From NCBI RefSeq assembly GCF_001613505.1, contig NZ_BDCM01000009.1:62001-126000 (forward strand): a stretch of DNA of 64,000 bases, given 5' to 3'. Shown here one piece after another: positions 8,463 to 17,433 of the stretch; position 1 is the first letter of the stretch, and every line of letters starts with the position of its first letter. Origin of the DNA: Nocardia mikamii NBRC 108933 (lineage in GTDB: Bacteria > Actinomycetota > Actinomycetes > Mycobacteriales > Mycobacteriaceae). The position numbers were made by a program, and so were the translations under genes. Below the pieces are notes generated by a model. It saw only the letters and a list, made by a program, of their open reading frames with translations, made no database searches and was not told the origin of the DNA.

Positions 8463-10103
8463 GTGAGTGAGGTGGTCATGGGGAACCGCGCGGCGGAGTC
8501 GATCGTCCCGGGCAGCTTCGCGACGGCTCCGGAGTCCTACGGGGATCACTCGATCGGCGACATCGTTCGCATCTGGGCGCGGCGCATCCCGCATCACACG
8601 GCGTTCGTCACCGTCGGCGGATCGACCACCTGGAGCGAATACGACCGGTGGGCGGACACGATCCGCGACGGGGTGCGCGCTACTGCCGGCGGTCCGCGGT
8701 CGCGGGTCGCATTGCTGTTGCCCGATACCGCCGCCGTCCACGCGGGGCTGTGCGGATGTTCGCGCGCGGGGCGAATCGCCGCGGCTGTCGGAGTGCGGTC
8801 GGGCGTGCGCGAGATCGCGCACGTGATGCGCCGCACCGGCGCGTCGACACTGATCACCGTGCCCGAGATTCGCGGCAGAACCTGGCAGACGCTGGTCCGG
8901 GAAGTGGAGGCCGAGGGTGTGATGCCGGGCGACGTCCTGGTGGTCGACGAGCAGTCGGGCGCCCTCGCACACCATCGCATCGGCGCGCAGCAGAGGCACG
9001 AGAACCATACTGGCGGTGCGCCTTTCACGCCGTCGGAAGTTTCCGTTCTCAACTCGACCTCGGGGACGACCGGAACGCCGAAGATCGTCGCGCACACCGA
9101 AAGACGATGGACGGCCTTCGCGCGCGAGGCGATGCTGGGCGCCCGGATCGGAGCGCGGGACGTCATCTGCTCGGTGGTTCCGGCGCCGTACGGATTCGGT
9201 TTGTGGTCGGCGCATTTCCTGCCCGTACTGCTCGGCATCCCGGCCGTCGTCACCGCCCGCTTCGACGCCGAGGAGACCGCGATGCTCATCGAGCGCGACC
9301 GGGTCACCGTATTGTGCTGTGTCAGTACGCAATTCAAGATGTTGTTACGTTCGGGAGCGCTCGAACGCCGTGACACGTCCAGCCTGCGGGTGCTGTACAC
9401 CGGCGGGGAGCCCGTGCCGTATCGCGACGCCCACGCCTTCGAGGAACGAACCGGCGCCAAGGTCCTGCAGTTCTACGGCTCCAACGAGAGCGGCGCGGTG
9501 AGCCGGACCACCCTCGACGACGACACCCACACCAGGCTGCGCACCTGCGGCCGCACGCTCCCCACGATGAACGTCCGCGTGCTCGACGAGGCCGGCACCG
9601 ACGTAGAAGGTGAGGTCCGTCGCGGCCGGCCGGCGGTGCGCGGGCCGCTGGTCTCGGCGGGCTATTGGGACGATCCGGCCGCCGATGCCGAGCTGCACAC
9701 GCCCGACGGATGGACACTGCTCGGCGACATCGTGGAGATCGACGAGACCGACCGGGTGCGGGTGGTCGGACGGACATCGGATTTCGTCATCCGGGGCGGC
9801 AAGAACGTATCGATCACCGAAATCGAGGAACTCGTGCGCGAACACGAGTCGGTCACCGACGTGGCCGTCGTCGGTGTTCCCGACGACGTCTACGGCGAAC
9901 GCGTCTGTGCCGTGGTCGTTCTCGCCGCCGGGGCGACCCTGGACGCGGCGGCCCTGTCGAGCCGGCTCGAATCTCGCGGGGTCACCAAGGAATACACGCC
10001 CGAATATGTCGTGGTGGTGGACCGGCTCCGCCTCGGCCCGGGCGGCAAGACCGACCGCGGGGCCGCCCGAGCGGCCGCGATGCGCACGCTGGGGCTGCGG
10101 TGA
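8463..10103 (+). CDS. Class I adenylate-forming acyl-CoA ligase
   Basis: A 546-residue ANL-superfamily enzyme that activates a carboxylate to an acyl-AMP and then probably to a CoA thioester. The phosphate loop is STSGTTGTPKI at about residue 197. The A5-type motif is FYGSNESGA near 337, the hinge is in VVGRTSDFVIRGGKNVS, and the catalytic lysine is in GPGGKTDRG near 528. Downstream of the cyclase-family gene, it may take the product of that enzyme. Start GTG 8463 is listed; ATG 8478, five codons in, has GTGAGG nearby and is equally plausible. Its stop overlaps the helicase start by four bases (GTGA). Confidence 0.9.
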   Translation: MSEVVMGNRAAESIVPGSFATAPESYGDHSIGDIVRIWARRIPHHTAFVTVGGSTTWSEYDRWADTIRDGVRATAGGPRSRVALLLPDTAAVHAGLCGCSRAGRIAAAVGVRSGVREIAHVMRRTGASTLITVPEIRGRTWQTLVREVEAEGVMPGDVLVVDEQSGALAHHRIGAQQRHENHTGGAPFTPSEVSVLNSTSGTTGTPKIVAHTERRWTAFAREAMLGARIGARDVICSVVPAPYGFGLWSAHFLPVLLGIPAVVTARFDAEETAMLIERDRVTVLCCVSTQFKMLLRSGALERRDTSSLRVLYTGGEPVPYRDAHAFEERTGAKVLQFYGSNESGAVSRTTLDDDTHTRLRTCGRTLPTMNVRVLDEAGTDVEGEVRRGRPAVRGPLVSAGYWDDPAADAELHTPDGWTLLGDIVEIDETDRVRVVGRTSDFVIRGGKNVSITEIEELVREHESVTDVAVVGVPDDVYGERVCAVVVLAAGATLDAAALSSRLESRGVTKEYTPEYVVVVDRLRLGPGGKTDRGAARAAAMRTLGLR

Positions 10104-12541
10104 CCGGGCTCGAACTTCCCGATCTGCCGGTCCGGGCCGTCCTCGATCATCTCGTCGCGACGTTGGCCGACCGGCAGACCGCGGTCCTGGTCGCGCCGCC
10201 GGGCACCGGGAAGACGACGCTGGTGCCGTTGGCGCTGGCGCAGCACAATTCCGGTCGGGTGCTCGTGGCCGAGCCACGGCGGCTGGCTGCCAGGGCCGCG
10301 GCCGGGCGGATGGCCGCGCTGCTCGGCGAGCAGGTGGGAGAAACCGTGGGCTACTCGGTCCGCGGGGATCGACGAGTCGGGCGGCGGACCCGCGTCGAGG
10401 TCGTGACCTCCGGCTTGCTGGTGCGCCGCCTGCAGGACGATCCGGAGTTGGCGGGCGTCGACGTGGTCGTGCTCGACGAATGCCACGAGCGCCATCTGGA
10501 CGCGGATCTGCTGCTGGCGCTGTTGCTGGACGCCCGGGCCGGATTGCGGCCGGACCTGCGTGTCCTCGCCACCTCGGCCACCGTTGCCGCCGAACGACTT
10601 TCGGCACTGTTGAGCGCCGACGACGCGGCTGCGGTGGTGCGGGTCGAAGCGCGGACCTTCCCTGTGGACACGACCTACGTCCCGCCCTTGCCCCGGGAGC
10701 GAATCGACGCACAGGTCGCACGCGCCACCCGAACCGCACTGGCCGACACCGCGGGCGACATCCTGGTCTTCCTGCCCGGTGCGGCCGAAATCCGAAGAGT
10801 AGCGGCACTTCTGAACGATCAGGACGAGGTGGATATCGTCGCGCTGCACGGCAGACTGAGCGCGGCGAGCCAGGACACGGCGTTGCGTCCCGGACCGCGG
10901 CGGCGCGTGGTGCTCGCCACGGCGGTGGCGGAGTCGAGCCTGACGGTGCCCGGCGTGCGTGCCGTGGTCGATTCGGGCCTGGCTCGAGTGCCACGCATCG
11001 ATCGAGCGCGTGGGTTGTCCGGACTCGCCACGGTCCGTGTCTCGGCGGCCGTCGCCGACCAACGAGCCGGGCGGGCAGGGCGCGAGGCACCGGGCCGGGT
11101 GTGGCGATGCTGGCCGGAACACGAGCACGCCACCCTGCCCGCCTATCCCGAGCCGGAGATCCGCACCGCGGACCTGACCCGGCTGGCCTTGGAACTGGCC
11201 TGCTGGGGCACGGCGGACGGGCAGGGGCTCAACTGGTGGGATCCGCCGCCGGCCGGTGGGCTGAGCGCGGGCCGGAATGTGCTGCACGCGTTGGGAGCCG
11301 TGACCGCCGACGGCGCGGTGACCGAACGCGGGCGGCGCATGGCCCGCATCGGGCTGCACCCGCGACTGGCACGCGCGCTGCTCGACGGGGCGGCCGAGGT
11401 GGGAGGACGGACGGCCGCGGAAGTCGTCGCCGTCCTCGACGACGACACCGTGATCTCGGGTGTCGATCTCACGGCCGGCCTGCGCCGGCTCCGCCGCGAG
11501 CGGCCGGCGCGCTGGCGACGCGAGGCCGAGCGGCTGGCCCGGACGGTCGACGGGCCGGAGGGTGCCGACGATCCCGCTTACGTGGTGGCGCTGGCATATC
11601 CGGAACGGCTCGCGCGGCGGCGCGCCCCGGGCTCGGCGAGCTATCTCATGGCCGGCGGCACCGCGGTCACGCTGCCGCCGGGCTCCGGAACCGGCGATCC
11701 GGAATGGCTGGCGGTCGGCGTGGCCACCCGCGACCCCGGTCGTTCCGAGGGCCGCATCCGGCTGGCCGCGGTCGCGGACGAACGCCTCGCTCGCCGCGCC
11801 GCCTCGGATCTGCTGACGACCGTCGACGAGGTGGAGTGGGTCGACGGCGATGTGGTGGCGCGGCGCATCGAACGGCTGGGTGCGATCACCTTGTCGGAGA
11901 AGGCTCTTCGCGACCCGGACCCGAGCTTGCTCGCCGCGGCCGTGCGCCGCGGGCTGACCTCGTCCGGACTCGGCCTGCTGTCGTGGCCACCCGAGGCGAC
12001 CGCCCTGCGTCAGCGCCTCGACTTCCTGCACCGCACCCTCGGCGACCCGTGGCCGGCGGTCGACGACGAGGCACTGCTCGCCGCCGCCGACACCTGGCTC
12101 GGCCCCGAACTCGCGGGCGCGCGCCGTCGCGCCGATCTCGCACGCATCGACACCGGACAAGCCTTGCGTCGCTTGCTGCCCTGGCCGGATGCGGCCCGCA
12201 TGGACGAACTGGCACCGGAACGTGTGCCGGTCCCGTCCGGCAGCCGCCCCCGGATCGACTATTCCGCCGATCCGCCGGTGCTGGCGATCAAGGTGCAGGA
12301 GATCTTCAGCTGGACGGACGCGCCGCGCCTGGCCGACGGTCGCGTCCCGATCGTGCTGCATCTGCTCTCACCCGCTCAGCGCCCGGTCGCGGTGACCGCG
12401 GACCTCGCCTCGTTCTGGCGCACCGGCTGGCCTCGCGTCCGCGCGGATCTGCGCGGCCGCTACCCCAAACACGCGTGGCCGGAAGACCCCACCACCGTGC
12501 CCGCCCACCGCGGGACCGCCCGCAACGCAGGCCGCGGTTAG
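10100..12541 (+). CDS. hrpB: ATP-dependent helicase HrpB
   Basis: An 813-residue DEAH-type helicase of the HrpB family, normal in length. Walker A is APPGTGKTT at residues 32-40 and motif II is DECH in VLDECHERH. Motif III is TSATV. The later motifs are ATAVAESSLTVPGV and QRAGRAGR. The C-terminal half has the winged-helix and ratchet regions and the HrpB C-terminal domain ending YPKHAWPEDP, which is diagnostic. The cellular role of HrpB is poorly known; it is probably an RNA helicase. The GTG start overlaps the ligase stop (GTGA). Its stop overlaps the convergent SnoaL-like gene by four bases. Confidence 0.95.
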   Translation: MTGLELPDLPVRAVLDHLVATLADRQTAVLVAPPGTGKTTLVPLALAQHNSGRVLVAEPRRLAARAAAGRMAALLGEQVGETVGYSVRGDRRVGRRTRVEVVTSGLLVRRLQDDPELAGVDVVVLDECHERHLDADLLLALLLDARAGLRPDLRVLATSATVAAERLSALLSADDAAAVVRVEARTFPVDTTYVPPLPRERIDAQVARATRTALADTAGDILVFLPGAAEIRRVAALLNDQDEVDIVALHGRLSAASQDTALRPGPRRRVVLATAVAESSLTVPGVRAVVDSGLARVPRIDRARGLSGLATVRVSAAVADQRAGRAGREAPGRVWRCWPEHEHATLPAYPEPEIRTADLTRLALELACWGTADGQGLNWWDPPPAGGLSAGRNVLHALGAVTADGAVTERGRRMARIGLHPRLARALLDGAAEVGGRTAAEVVAVLDDDTVISGVDLTAGLRRLRRERPARWRREAERLARTVDGPEGADDPAYVVALAYPERLARRRAPGSASYLMAGGTAVTLPPGSGTGDPEWLAVGVATRDPGRSEGRIRLAAVADERLARRAASDLLTTVDEVEWVDGDVVARRIERLGAITLSEKALRDPDPSLLAAAVRRGLTSSGLGLLSWPPEATALRQRLDFLHRTLGDPWPAVDDEALLAAADTWLGPELAGARRRADLARIDTGQALRRLLPWPDAARMDELAPERVPVPSGSRPRIDYSADPPVLAIKVQEIFSWTDAPRLADGRVPIVLHLLSPAQRPVAVTADLASFWRTGWPRVRADLRGRYPKHAWPEDPTTVPAHRGTARNAGRG

Positions 12542-12984
12542 GCCGGCACGCGAACCGCGACGTTCTCGATGAAGTCGACCACCAGTTCCCGCCGCGAGAA
12601 CAACCAGATCTCCCCGGTGCGGGCGAAAGTGTCCTGGTAGCGGATGGCGACCCGCCGGTCCCGGTAGCCGTCGTCACGCCGAGAGATGTGGTGTGCCGTG
12701 CAGTAGACCTCACCCCGCACGCGATCGGGCGAAACCGGCTCGAGCACATGCTGTTCCACGACGTGGCGGGTGAGCACGAACCGGGACACCGCGTCCATCA
12801 CCGACGAGACCACCTGCTGCCTGCCTGCCAGCTCGACGGTCGTCTCCGTCCCGCTCAGTACGGGCGGTAGCACGAGGACCGCGTCGGGCGTGAACAGCGC
12901 GGTGAGCGCCGCGCCGTCCCGGCGGTCGACGGCGCGCGCATATCGTGCCGTGAGTGTGGTGATGGCGAGTCGGTCCGATTCCAC
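12538..12984 (-). CDS. SnoaL-like/NTF2-fold protein
   Basis: A 148-residue single-domain protein of the nuclear transport factor 2 fold. It opens with LAITTLTARYARAVDRRDGAA followed by FTPDAVL. Later it has HVVEQHVLEP, GEVYCTAHHISRR and an RRELVVDFIENV ending. Such proteins include hydroxysteroid isomerase-like and aromatic dioxygenase small-subunit-like enzymes, and also non-catalytic binders. No specific substrate is inferable. The start is GTG 12984, placing the conserved helix at the N-terminus. It is convergent with hrpB. Confidence 0.85.
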   Translation of the reverse strand: MESDRLAITTLTARYARAVDRRDGAALTALFTPDAVLVLPPVLSGTETTVELAGRQQVVSSVMDAVSRFVLTRHVVEQHVLEPVSPDRVRGEVYCTAHHISRRDDGYRDRRVAIRYQDTFARTGEIWLFSRRELVVDFIENVAVRVPA

Positions 12985-13123
12985 GTCCCCATCCTCGCCG
13001 CTGAACCCGGCGCGGGAACAGCATTTTCCGGTAGGTGGGACCTCGCCGGTCACCGGGCCGGTCGACACCGCTACCGTGCGAACGACGTATCGCGACACCC
13101 GCGAACGGCAGAGGAGAACCGCG

Positions 13124-13798
13124 ATGGATTCGATGACGTCGACCGAGCCCGAGCCGGAAAGCGTTCCCACAGCAGGCCATTCGCCTGCCGACATCGTCCT
13201 GACCTCGGAGCAGCAGGATGTCCCGGTCGACCGCGCGACGGCCGCGGCGCGACGGGTGATCGACGCGCTGCTGCGCACCGATCGGGCGAATGCGAATCTC
13301 GACCGGGTCGCCGAGGAACTCGACAGCATCGCCGACCACCTCGAACAGCACGCCCCGGTGGTCGCGGAACGGCTGACCGATATGTGGCGAGGTGAGGGTG
13401 TCACCCGCCACGACCCGGTCACCGGTCCGGAGAATGCGATCGCACCGCCTCTCGCGCTCACCGGCCGTGCGGACGGTTCGGTGGACGGTGTCGTGACCCT
13501 GACGCTTCCGTATCAGGGACCGCCGGGACATGTGCACGGGGGAGTGGCGGCGCTGCTGCTCGACCACACGCTCGGGGTGGCGAACGCCTGGTCGGGGCGC
13601 AGCGGCGCGACGGCGCAACTGAATGTGCGATATCACCGCCCGACTCCTCTGTTCGCGCCGCTCACGGTCAGCGGCCGGATGGTGTCGGAGGACGGCCGCA
13701 AGATCAATTCGGTCGGCGCCATCCACACCGACGACGGCGATCTCTGCGTCTCGGTGGAGGGTTTGTTCATCGACAAGCGGGTTCCCCGGCCACGCTGA
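13124..13798 (+). CDS. PaaI-family hotdog thioesterase
   Basis: A 224-residue hotdog-fold protein. The active-site region is GHVHGGVAALLLDHTLGVAN near residues 137-155, with HGG and a following Asp as in PaaI-type acyl-CoA thioesterases. It also has NVRYHRPTPLFAPLTVSGR. The N-terminal 90 residues are an extra helical segment (residues ~40-90) not part of the minimal domain. ATG 13124 has GAGGAGA 8 bases upstream. It probably hydrolyses a medium or aromatic acyl-CoA, though the substrate is unknown. It runs into the epimerase gene 50 bases downstream. Confidence 0.9.
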   Translation: MDSMTSTEPEPESVPTAGHSPADIVLTSEQQDVPVDRATAAARRVIDALLRTDRANANLDRVAEELDSIADHLEQHAPVVAERLTDMWRGEGVTRHDPVTGPENAIAPPLALTGRADGSVDGVVTLTLPYQGPPGHVHGGVAALLLDHTLGVANAWSGRSGATAQLNVRYHRPTPLFAPLTVSGRMVSEDGRKINSVGAIHTDDGDLCVSVEGLFIDKRVPRPR

Positions 13799-13848
13799 CG
13801 AGCGACCGGAAGCGATCGTCCCCGTCCCCTAGCGAGAGATGTCTGGCC

Positions 13849-14760
13849 ATGAAGATCCTGATCGTCGGCGGCACCGGCATGATCGGCGTGCATGCCGCGC
13901 TGCACCTGCGCGAGCACGGTGACGACGTCACCGTCGCGGGTCGCGGCGCGATATCGGCCGATTCACCGGTCGCCGAATTTCCGCTGCTGGCCGGCGATTA
14001 CACGGTACCCACCTTCACCCCCGCACAACTGGAACACTTCGACGGCATCGTGTTCGCCGCGGGACAGGACGTGCGGCACAAGACGCCCGAGGACGACACC
14101 CGGCACTTCTGGGAGACCACCCAGAGCGTCGGCGTACCCCGTTTCGCGGCACTGGCCAAAGAGGCCGGCGTACCGCGCTTCGTGCAGGTCGGCAGCTACT
14201 ACCACCAGCTGCGCCCCGACCTCGCCGAGCACAACGCGTACATCGCGGCCCGCAAGGCCGCCGACGAGGGCGTCCGTGCGCTCGCCGACGACTCGTTCGC
14301 CGCGTGCACGCTCAATCCGCCGTCGATCATCGGCGCCGTGCCGGGACCGTCGGCTCGCCGCTACCGGCGCATGGTCTCCTGGGCGGCCGGGAACGAACCC
14401 GACATCCCCGATTTCGCACCGCCCGGCGGCACCAACTACATGTCCGCCGCCTCACTCGCCCAAGCGATTCGGGGCGCGCTGATACGAGGTGAGCCGGGTG
14501 CGGCCTATCTCGTCGGTGATCAGAACCTGTCCTATCGGGAGTTCTTCCAGATGCTCGTCGATGCCGCCGGCGGCGGGCGAATCATCGCCGAACGTGACGA
14601 GCAGCATCGATTGCAGCCGGACGCCTCGATCATCCAGGGCCGCGGCAACACCCTTGCCTACGAACCGGATGCCCGCGAGGTGCGTCGGCTCGGCTACACC
14701 CGCGACGACTGCGCCCGTGCCGTGCAAGCCCTCGTGGACGTGGTGTCGGCCGCGCACTGA
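13849..14760 (+). CDS. NAD(P)-dependent epimerase/dehydratase (extended SDR)
   Basis: A 303-residue Rossmann protein. The nucleotide-binding motif GGTGMIG is at residues 8-14. The active-site region reads VGSYYHQ, then NAYIAARKAADE around residue 130, where Tyr and Lys are one residue further apart than the classic YxxxK. That spacing is seen in atypical SDR branches, so activity is likely but not certain. A C-terminal substrate domain follows. The reaction cannot be named; UDP-sugar epimerase, reductase and sugar-lactone roles are all possible. The start ATG is at 13849, right before the Rossmann strand. Confidence 0.87.
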   Translation: MKILIVGGTGMIGVHAALHLREHGDDVTVAGRGAISADSPVAEFPLLAGDYTVPTFTPAQLEHFDGIVFAAGQDVRHKTPEDDTRHFWETTQSVGVPRFAALAKEAGVPRFVQVGSYYHQLRPDLAEHNAYIAARKAADEGVRALADDSFAACTLNPPSIIGAVPGPSARRYRRMVSWAAGNEPDIPDFAPPGGTNYMSAASLAQAIRGALIRGEPGAAYLVGDQNLSYREFFQMLVDAAGGGRIIAERDEQHRLQPDASIIQGRGNTLAYEPDAREVRRLGYTRDDCARAVQALVDVVSAAH

Positions 14761-14817
14761 GCCGGGGGGCAATCCGTTCGGGCGATAGGCGGGAAATCCG
14801 CGGCAATTGGCGGCAGG

Positions 14818-16131
14818 ATGGCAGGTATGCGCGCACTCATCCAACTCCGTCCCTCCGCCGATCTGATTGCCGCAGTTGCCGATCCGGCCGTCGCGGTGGC
14901 CCCCACCGATGTCGCCGGGGATTTGCCCGGATTCGACCTCGACCACGACTTCGCCCCGCTGGCCGTCCCGGAGACGGTGGCCGCCGAAGAGGCGGGCGCG
15001 GGTTCGGTGGTGGTGCGTGGGCAGATCCCCGACGGCGACCTCGACGCCACGGTGGCGCGGCTGACCGGAACCCGCGGCGTGGCAGGTGTTTTCGCCGACC
15101 CGCGGATCGAGACGAACCTCACCTGCGGCGGCGATCCGGCGGTCGGCACCTGGCACGACGTCCAGACTCTGTTGCACACCGGCGATCTGGCCGCCGCGGG
15201 AATGGACGGAAAATCCGTCACGGTGGCGATCGTCGACACCGGGATCAACGCCGCCCGCGTCGAGCAGGCGCGCGGCGGACCGGTGACCGTCGACGCGGCG
15301 CGCAGCTGGAACCCACCGGGGGTCAGCGGCACGGCCGGACAGTTCCCGGTCGACCACGGATCGATGTGCGCGTTCGACACCCTGATCGGCGCGCCGAACG
15401 CCACCCTGCTCGATATTCCGGTGCTGCAGAGCAGGACTCGTGGCGGCTCCACGATGGACGGGCTGCTCTCGGACGCGCTGGCCGCCTACGCCCATCTGCG
15501 CACCGTGCTCACCGATCAGCCGGAGGCCACCCGCACGCTGGTGATCAGCAACAGCTGGGGCGCGTTCTCACCGGACTGGGACTTCCCGGTGGGGCAGCCC
15601 GGCAACTACTCCGACAATCCGTCCCATCCGTTCAACGTGATCGTCGGCTCGCTCGAATCGGACGGCGCCGACATCCTGTTCGCCGCCGGCAACTGCGGCC
15701 GCGACTGCCCCGATTCGCGGTGCGCCTACCGGGATCGGCCGATCGGCGGCGCGAACTCGCATCCGAGCGTGCTGAGCATCGGCGGCGCGGACACCAAGGG
15801 GCAGCGCGTCGGCTATTCGTCGCAGGGCCCGGGCCGGCTGTCCGATCGCAAACCCGACATCTGCGGCTACACCCACTTCCTCGGGTCCACGGTGTTCGGC
15901 GCGAAGGAACCCGATACCGGCACGTCGGCCGCCTGCCCGGTCGCCGCGGGACTGGTCGCGGCGATCCGGACCGTCTACCCGGCGAGCGAACTGGCCCCGG
16001 CGCAGCTGCGAGATCTGTTGCGGCGCACCGCGACCGCGCGGCCCGGCGGATTCGACTACGACTACGGATTCGGTGTGGCCGACGCCGCCGCCCTGCTGGC
16101 GGAGCTGAAGAACACCGAGATCCGCGCGTAG
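14818..16131 (+). CDS. S8-family serine peptidase (subtilase), no signal peptide
   Basis: A 437-residue subtilisin-type protease. The catalytic triad is readable: Asp140 in AIVDTGIN, His180 in DHGSMCAFD and Ser370 in GTSAACPVAAG. The oxyanion Asn is in FAAGNCG. Residues ~1-115 form a prodomain-like region ending in VFADPRIETN. There is no hydrophobic signal and no C-terminal membrane anchor, so it differs from mycosins and probably acts in the cytoplasm or leaves by another route. ATG 14818 or 14827 may start it. A small protein gene begins nine bases after its stop and resembles its N-terminal region (see the entry at 16141). Confidence 0.93.
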   Translation: MAGMRALIQLRPSADLIAAVADPAVAVAPTDVAGDLPGFDLDHDFAPLAVPETVAAEEAGAGSVVVRGQIPDGDLDATVARLTGTRGVAGVFADPRIETNLTCGGDPAVGTWHDVQTLLHTGDLAAAGMDGKSVTVAIVDTGINAARVEQARGGPVTVDAARSWNPPGVSGTAGQFPVDHGSMCAFDTLIGAPNATLLDIPVLQSRTRGGSTMDGLLSDALAAYAHLRTVLTDQPEATRTLVISNSWGAFSPDWDFPVGQPGNYSDNPSHPFNVIVGSLESDGADILFAAGNCGRDCPDSRCAYRDRPIGGANSHPSVLSIGGADTKGQRVGYSSQGPGRLSDRKPDICGYTHFLGSTVFGAKEPDTGTSAACPVAAGLVAAIRTVYPASELAPAQLRDLLRRTATARPGGFDYDYGFGVADAAALLAELKNTEIRA

Positions 16132-16140
16132 CGTGGAACC

Positions 16141-16425
16141 ATGCCGCTGCTCACCGTCCGGCTCGCCGCCGACCCCACATTGGCGGCGGCGCTGCGCGAA
16201 CTGCACCTCACCGAGGCCGAGGTCGACCTCGACTACGGCCTCGTCGCGGTGGACCCGGACCAGCATCTGTACGCGCTGCGGGTGAGCGATGCGGCCGCGA
16301 CGCGGGCGGCGACCGTCTCGGATAGCGCCGAGATCTTCGCCGACCCGCGCATCGGCCCGGCGCACGACGCCGTGCCGGATCCGTCGTCGCCCCGGCTCCC
16401 GCCCGACGACTCCGCCCCGGCCTGA
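16141..16425 (+). CDS. Small prodomain-like protein next to the subtilase
   Basis: A 94-residue protein in the same direction as the subtilase and only nine bases behind it. It lacks a catalytic domain. Its plan mirrors the first ~115 residues of the neighbour. Both begin with a short strand (LLTVRLAADP versus ALIQLRPSAD). Both have a middle strand (YALRV versus VVVRG), then a helix, and both end in a FADPRI block (EIFADPRIGP here, VFADPRIETN there). This looks like a detached I9-type propeptide, which in subtilases acts as a folding chaperone and tight inhibitor. That role here is inference. The last ~20 residues are Pro/Asp-rich. Codon use matches the neighbours. Confidence 0.75.
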   Translation: MPLLTVRLAADPTLAAALRELHLTEAEVDLDYGLVAVDPDQHLYALRVSDAAATRAATVSDSAEIFADPRIGPAHDAVPDPSSPRLPPDDSAPA

Positions 16426-16514
16426 TCGCGTACGAATTGCGCCGTCCCGCTGCCGAATTGGCCCGTATGCGCTATATATCGGCGATACGTTCCCAACCTG
16501 CGAGGAGCCGTCCC

Positions 16515-17327
16515 GTGTCCGATCATCCGGTCGACCTGCGCACCGATGTGGCACACCCCGCCCGTATGTACGACTATTTTCTCGGCGGCAAGGACCACTA
16601 CGAGGCCGACCGCCGCGCCGCCGAGGCCGCTCTCGCGAACTTTCCGGCGGTTCGCTTGACCGCACGCACCAACCGCGAATTCATGCGGACCGCGACGCGT
16701 TATCTCGCCGAGCAGGGCGTTCGCCAGTTCCTCGACATCGGCACCGGTATCCCGACCGAACCCAACCTGCACCAGGTCGCGCAGGAACAGGCATGCGAAT
16801 CGCGGGTGGTGTACGTCGACAACGATCCGATCGTGCTCGCGCACGCGCGGGCCCTGCTGGTGAGCGCGCCGGAAGGCCGCACCACCTACGTGCAGGCCGA
16901 CGCAGCGAACCCCGAGGCGATCCTGGGCTCCCGCGAACTTCGCGACACCCTGGATCTGTCGCAGCCGGTGGCGATTTCGCTGATGGCGGTGGTCCATTTC
17001 GTCCCCGGTGACGTCTACGCCATGGTGAAGACGCTGATGGACGCACTGGCTCCCGGCTCGTATCTCGCGATGAGCCATGTCACCACGGATTTCGACGACG
17101 GCGCCGACGATCCCGGCGGGATGGGCCGCCTGCTGCAGGTGTATTCGGATCAGGGCATTCCGGTGCGCCCGCGCAGCCGCGCCGAGGTCGCCCGCTTCTT
17201 CGACGGCCTCGAACTCGTCGAGCCGGGTGTCGAGGTGATCCACCGGTGGCGGCAGGAGGGCATCGAACATCCCGCCGACCACGACAAGAAGGTGTCGCTG
17301 TACGGCGCGGTCGGCAGGAAGGTATGA
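16515..17327 (+). CDS. SAM-dependent methyltransferase, DUF574 family
   Basis: A 270-residue protein of the actinobacterial 'S-adenosyl methyltransferase' family (PF04672). Typical landmarks are HPARMYDYFLGGKDHYEADR at about residues 18-37, the SAM loop FLDIGTGIPTE near 77, and VVYVDNDPIVLAHARALL. The GlyLeuGlu region FDGLELVEPGVE lies near the C-terminus. Many copies occur per actinobacterial genome and substrates are unknown. GTG 16515 has CGAGGAG about 8 bases upstream and sits just before the conserved N-terminus. Confidence 0.92.
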   Translation: MSDHPVDLRTDVAHPARMYDYFLGGKDHYEADRRAAEAALANFPAVRLTARTNREFMRTATRYLAEQGVRQFLDIGTGIPTEPNLHQVAQEQACESRVVYVDNDPIVLAHARALLVSAPEGRTTYVQADAANPEAILGSRELRDTLDLSQPVAISLMAVVHFVPGDVYAMVKTLMDALAPGSYLAMSHVTTDFDDGADDPGGMGRLLQVYSDQGIPVRPRSRAEVARFFDGLELVEPGVEVIHRWRQEGIEHPADHDKKVSLYGAVGRKV

Positions 17328-17433
17328 GCGCCTACCGGGAATTCACCCGCAACGTGTGACGCGGGCCCGCCGCCACCGTCGTTAGCTTCGCTGCCGGGCG
17401 GCAACGACGGTCTCTGATCGGGAGACCGGTCCT

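Noticed and set aside
9610..12870. A 1086-codon plus-strand frame overlapping ligase and HrpB
   Set aside because: Low-complexity Arg-rich translation that is a shifted frame of the ligase and helicase genes.
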